NCBI RefSeq assembly: GCF_026151205.1
Contig: NC_087080.1
Coordinates: forward strand, 14,083,337 to 14,147,336
Direction of reading: 5' to 3'
Source: Bolinopsis microptera
Lineage: Eukaryota; Ctenophora; Tentaculata; Lobata; Bolinopsidae
DNA: 64,000 nt
Below, in pieces: positions 60,601 through 64,000 of this stretch. Within the stretch, counting starts at the first letter, position 1. Each line of letters starts with the position of its first letter. The translations under genes and the position numbers were made by a program. The notes below the pieces were generated by a model, which saw only the letters and a program-made list of their open reading frames with translations, was not told where the DNA came from and searched no databases.

Positions 60601-61056
60601 ATACATTAATACATTATACACTGTGTATAATGTACTTCACAATTCTTCACAACACACGAACCTACCTTTCTAAAACATTGAAGCACTTATTAAGCACATT
60701 TAGTACTGAGTTCTTGCATTTAAGTTTGAGAAATTGGAACGCTTTGAGCTGCCAGGCAATTGTTTATTGTTTCGTCTTTGCCAAACAAACCTATTACGAT
60801 AATTACAAAACTTCTGCAAATCATATGGATATTGTGCTATTTCTGGTATAAAGAGTGCTGACATTACATTTCTGGTATAAAGAGTGCTGACATTAAATTC
60901 CTGGTATGGCTAAATGCTGACATTAATGTATCGCAGGTGCAACATGAGGACGCTATCGCAAGTGTGGAGTACTACGACGCTGTAGAGAACGTCTGGACAA
61001 GAGCACCAGATATGGGCAATGCCCGGGCGTGGGCGGCTGTAGGAGCCGTCATGTGA
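42570..61056 (+). CDS. Kelch-like (BTB-BACK-Kelch) protein, about 13 exons
   Basis: KLHL proteins are usually substrate adaptors for CUL3 ubiquitin ligases: BTB binds CUL3 and dimerises, Kelch binds substrate. Exons: 42570-42634 (or 43157-43200), 44428-44613, 47532-47617, 49210-49292, 51845-51920, 52529-52672, 53320-53433 (may begin as early as 53092), 56978-57171, 57435-57547, 57928-58111, 59045-59239, 59393-59591 and 60937-61056. Phases match throughout, giving about 585 residues. BTB (about 33-135) shows CDVIIKTKENTSIFAHSAIL and ALQDIIDYLYTG. BACK shows VYQLALAWVAK and KIRIPFMTDYGLQ. Kelch blades carry GKIFVFGG, NKIYIAGG, QKIFAVGG, SQVYVTGGWN and SKIYVLGG, each followed by Y/F and W positions. 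Exon 52529-52672 has one extra T (four at 52620-52623 where three keep frame), probably an assembly error. Without exon 1a, translation could start at the ATG at 44459. A possible poly(A) signal is at 61483-61488. Confidence 0.88.
42673..42702. repeat. 11-bp-stem hairpin
   Basis: GGGGCGACCAT and ATGGTCGCCCC are exact reverse complements around eight AT bases. It lies 40 bp after KLHL exon 1a. Confidence 0.85.
43157..43200 (+). CDS. Candidate KLHL alternative first exon 1b
   Basis: ATG, 14 codons (MAKRSSYRSKRNVE) and two bases, ending GAGAG|GTGCGT. It has the same phase as exon 1a, so it can also join the BTB exon. The peptide is very basic, unlike 1a. It is short, so chance is a real alternative. 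Confidence 0.4.
44738..45457. mobile_element. 720-bp hAT-like non-autonomous element
   Basis: The left end CAGGGGCGTGCCCAGG and the reversed right end CAGGGGCGTGCACAGG are near-perfect inverted ends of a type common in hAT relatives. GC-rich subterminal parts include a GGGGGC/GCCCCC hairpin near 45363-45380. The flanking 8 bp (AAAACAAT and AAAAAATC) are only partly alike, so the target duplication is unproven. Confidence 0.6.
45664..46991. mobile_element. 1.33-kb fold-back element with about 620-bp arms
   Basis: Arms 45664-46292 and 46373-46991 are inverted copies with few differences, around an 80-bp centre. Within each arm the phrase CTTACTTTT(T)CGAG recurs about every 160-175 bp (45941, 46102, 46275 on the left; mirrored on the right). 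No coding capacity was seen. Confidence 0.85.
47618..49209. other. Third KLHL intron with two minisatellites
   Basis: A 13-bp unit (CTGGTATAGCACC) repeats five times at about 47797-47860. The 32-bp array 48629-48916 follows. The long plus-strand ORFs here are produced by the array. Confidence 0.6.
48629..48916. repeat. 32-bp minisatellite, nine near-identical copies
   Basis: Units start CATCAGACTCTCAGCACGAT and continue ATGTTGCATGTT, back to back without spacers. Only one base varies, in the fourth copy (CAGTACG). Because 32 is not a multiple of three, the open reading passes through all frames in turn. Confidence 0.92.
49293..51844. other. Fourth KLHL intron
   Basis: Contains a two-copy 44-bp repeat (GTACTCCCGGTTTATGACCT core, about 49575-49645), the clean mariner-like MITE 50268-51034, and a two-copy repeat of about 48 bp built from ATTCGAGAA words (about 51670-51765) shortly before the next exon. 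Confidence 0.6.
50268..51034. mobile_element. Mariner-like MITE, clean copy, 767 bp
   Basis: Inverted ends of about 38 bp begin CAGGGTGGGCCAAAAGTCAG and mirror exactly at the right end. TA lies outside both (50266-50267 and 51035-51036). CAGGGTG...CCAAAAGT ends and TA duplication are typical of mariner/IS630-type elements. The internal frames carry no transposase, so it is non-autonomous. Confidence 0.9.
51921..52528. other. Fifth KLHL intron
   Basis: AT-rich, nothing recognised apart from good splice sites at both ends. Confidence 0.55.
52673..53067. other. Sixth KLHL intron up to the duplicated splice site
   Basis: Contains short repeats of ACGGCACTTACTATAC type (about 52885-52955). It ends where the 57-bp tandem array begins. 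The plus-strand ORF of 271 codons starting at 52789 merges this intron with the exon and is not a separate gene. Confidence 0.6.
53068..53352 (+). repeat. 57-bp x5 tandem duplication of a splice acceptor plus the first 11 BACK codons
   Basis: Each unit is 24 bp of intron end (GTATATAACCCC, then ATGTCTCGCCAG) and 33 bp of exon encoding VYQLALAWVAK. The five copies are identical except T to C at 53211. The unit is 19 codons and stays open, so acceptors after 53091, 53148, 53205, 53262 or 53319 all give in-frame products with 5 to 1 copies of the helix. AAG|GTATAT at each unit end also looks like a donor, but the 24-bp interval is far below a usable intron length. Confidence 0.93.
53434..56977. 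other. Seventh KLHL intron, mostly one symmetric element
   Basis: About 570 bp of plain AT-rich DNA, then the two-fold symmetric element 54007-56855, then about 120 bp before exon 56978. No coding potential was recognised. Confidence 0.7.
54007..56855. mobile_element. 2.85-kb symmetric non-coding element with a phased 15-bp motif
   Basis: Inverted ends of about 40 bp start ATATGGACACGTTCATTGAA. The motif GTAAATTTCGTCACA or close variants occurs in that orientation through the left half (among others 54215, 54369, 54531, 54733, 54876, 55028, 55180, 55341, 55493). It occurs as its reverse complement through the right half (55561, 55712, 55871, 56024, 56199, 56342, 56504, 56655). Spacing is mostly 143-175 bp. 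The right 640 bp, including a copy of the terminal sequence near 56150-56180, is duplicated in tandem. No ORF of note. It resembles a transposon with subterminal transposase-binding repeats, but its class is unknown. Confidence 0.85.
57548..57927. other. KLHL intron with TTACTTCATGGAGTTACATTA repeats
   Basis: A unit around GTTACTTCATGGAGTTACAT occurs three times at about 57557-57645. The rest is unremarkable. Confidence 0.6.
58112..59044. other. KLHL intron with C runs and a direct duplication
   Basis: Two C runs (58796-58815 and 58850-58866) each lie beside a copy of a roughly 40-bp phrase (TACAGCAGTGCAGGAACCTG). There is a TATAGTGTATAGTG run at about 58647-58685. Confidence 0.65.
59592..60936. 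other. Last KLHL intron
   Basis: No element or gene recognised. A 27-bp phrase (ATTTCTGGTATAAAGAGTGC) is duplicated just before the final acceptor (about 60838-60900). Confidence 0.55.
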
Positions 61057-61579
61057 GATGTGGTGTTCGGTGGAAGAGGAGTGGGTCACCAGTAGGGCCC
61101 GGAAATGGCACTTCATCAGTTGAAAGACCAGGCGCTTTTTCGTTGACATTCGAGAGAGAAATCACCAAAATTGCGCATTTGAATTCTTTGTTCTTCAACT
61201 TCTTGTCTTTACGTTCAATTTTTGAGATTTTGATGCAAAGAACTCTCGAAGAATACAGAGTTGTCTATCTTACTCTTCATGATCAGAACTGATAAAATTG
61301 AGATTTTCTTACCGTTTTATTTTGTGTTACTTATATTTATATTTTATTAATTGTGTATCTGAGCTATCGGATGGAATTCTGGCAAGCTGTTTAAAATAAT
61401 ACTTTGTGTTGAAATTGTTTTAGATCTTCTGATTGCACTTTCTGAAAACAACTTTTAATTGTCAAAGACATATCTAATTGTTAATAAAACCTAATAACTG
61501 AACTGCACAATCTTAAATTACACCAGAAAAGTGAGAACTATTACGATCTAAAATTACTTTCGACTTACCGATAAAAGAT
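61057..61579. other. KLHL 3' region and spacer to the tRNA
   Basis: AATAAA at 61483-61488 is the best candidate poly(A) signal for KLHL, which would give a 3' UTR of about 430 nt. A T run read from the minus strand (complement near 61570-61575) terminates the tRNA. Confidence 0.45.
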
Positions 61580-61661
61580 CGACGAGGATGGGATTCGAAC
61601 CCACGCGGGCATTGCCCAATGGATTAGCAGTCCATCGCCTTAACCACTCGGCCACCTCGTC
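61580..61661 (-). tRNA. tRNA-Ser (anticodon GCT)
   Basis: Read on the minus strand the gene begins GACGAGGTGGCCGAGTGGTT (box A) and carries the anticodon loop CTGCTAA, a long variable arm (type II tRNA), box B GGTTCGAATCC and the acceptor strand CCTCGTC plus discriminator G. The acceptor stem pairs perfectly over 7 bp, and the sequence is very close to animal cytosolic tRNA-Ser(GCT). There is no intron. TTTT follows within a few bases. Confidence 0.96.
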
Positions 61662-62744
61662 CCTGCGACGGATATAGATGCAATGATCAATGAACAAAAG
61701 TTGCTGCCATAATTTAAAAAGCAATTCTTGAAAAGTATTGGCAAATTCAGACGTCCCTACAATTGAAATTTTAGTAGAATCGTCTGCGGTGTTCTATGAA
61801 GTTAATTTTATTCTGAGCCATACCTACGCCCCCCTTAAACTGGACGCCTAGTAAATCGTAATTTCTACACGCATTCTATGGGGAAGTACGTGCGCGTCGA
61901 AAATTTCAGTGATAAAATGATGTAGAGGATGAACTACCCGACGAATAACTCATTGGGCGTTCGCGCGTTCCATATCTCAATGTACCATTCTGTCTCACTT
62001 ACGGAACTTTGTACAAAACTGTTCCAAATTACAAGGCCGTAAATCAGTCGTTCTAACAACAACTATTTTTTATAAGTTTCTTTCAGATCCTAATTTCCTT
62101 CATAATTTTCGAATATTAAGAAAAGTTTAAGACTGACACAATTTGTGCAAGTTTGGGTAACTTTATATGTGCTAAATTAGAAATATCACTTCTATCACAA
62201 GAAATAACTCTAAAGCGATGGTGGGCCACTGAACACAGACAATCATCTCCAGATCCTAATATTTGACTTTCTTCTAACTTCCCAGATAGTAAAATGAATA
62301 TATAACTGACAATATGTGCAAGTTTGAACGATTTTCTAAGTGCAAAATTTGACATATCACTTTAAATTTAATTTAGAGATATTTTCTTTTGTATTTTCAA
62401 TTTATATTAGATATGTTTTTAGATATCTCAAATTTGGAACATTGAAATTCACCCAAACTCGCATATAATGCATCGGTATTACCCATCTGTATTACAATCT
62501 GGGAAGTTTGAAGAAAAATCGCATGGTTATGATCTTGAAAATTCGCTGGTTTGGAGATATTTTCTTGTGTTTGAAGTTATATCTCGAATTCTTCACCTAG
62601 AAATTTGCCCAAACCTGCACAAATTACAAGTCTTAAATAGGAAGTTTCCATAAAATCCTATGGTAGAATTTTGAGATAATCGACTTTCGTCATAGAAACA
62701 AGTAAAACACCATTTTTTTTCAATAAATAAAAACTGAAATGAAT
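61662..62744. other. Spacer between tRNA-Ser and RPS23
   Basis: Contains the symmetric element 62125-62638. The remaining sequence, including the RPS23 3' UTR next to 62744, shows nothing else I can name. Confidence 0.5.
62125..62638. repeat. 0.5-kb symmetric element with phased GTGCAAGTTTG motif
   Basis: The left end GTTTAAGACTGACACAATTT mirrors the reversed right end ATTTAAGACTTGTAATTTG. The motif CAATTTGTGCAAGTTTGGG occurs at 62139 and 62310 in one orientation and, reversed, at about 62449 and 62606, i.e. spacings of about 170 and 155 bp. The design parallels 54007-56855 on a smaller scale. Confidence 0.6.
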
Positions 62745-63953
<1,209 letters not shown>

Positions 63954-64000
63954 GGCTACAAATAAGGTTAGGTTTAAAACACGTGATCATACAACAACTC

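Overview
The window is nuclear DNA of a multicellular animal. It has spliced genes with GT-AG introns, a 5S rRNA gene, a cytosolic serine tRNA almost letter-for-letter animal in type, an RPS23 gene of standard 143-residue length, a BTB-BACK-Kelch gene, a LITAF-domain gene and a pentraxin. Low GC, many small TA-flanked elements and pentraxin/LITAF content suit an invertebrate, perhaps a cnidarian or another early-branching animal. The phylum cannot be fixed from sequence reading alone.

Layout. 1-3070: non-coding DNA with MITE-like elements. 3071-13627 (+): a calcium-activated apyrase (CANT1) gene with two candidate first exons (3071-3162 and 6742-6878), both ending in phase 2. A 5S rRNA gene (4125-4242) and a 19-bp minisatellite lie between them. 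The last CANT1 intron holds a second same-strand gene, a secreted pentraxin with an acidic/lysine tail (11602-12694). 15365-16786 (-): a three-exon LITAF-domain gene, found only by chaining short exons. 17160-18230: a GC-rich array of short palindromic units, then a 9-bp minisatellite.

About 18650-34230 is abnormal. Runs of the same base are lengthened everywhere, no gene can be read, and a mariner-type element inside it (31713-32504) is a garbled version of a clean copy at 50268-51034. This is most likely low-accuracy sequence rather than biology, and ORFs there should be ignored. 36741-40388 is a 3.6-kb transposon with terminal inverted repeats over 1.1 kb long around a decayed DDE transposase tail.

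42570-61056 (+) is a Kelch-like (KLHL) gene of about 13 exons whose introns are full of mobile DNA. Its BACK-domain exon begins inside a five-fold, 57-bp tandem duplication that copies the 3' splice site together with the first 11 codons. The next intron contains a 2.85-kb two-fold symmetric element with about 20 copies of one 15-bp motif, spaced close to 150 bp. Smaller elements of the same architecture are at 45664-46991 and 62125-62638. The window ends with tRNA-Ser(GCT) (-) and RPS23 (-).

The protein genes do not form a pathway; they are neighbours only. Exon chains for CANT1, LITAF and RPS23 keep frame at every junction. The pentraxin and KLHL chains need three single-base corrections, all in T runs, which suggests residual assembly indels. 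All function statements rest on recognising family motifs by eye; no database search was possible.
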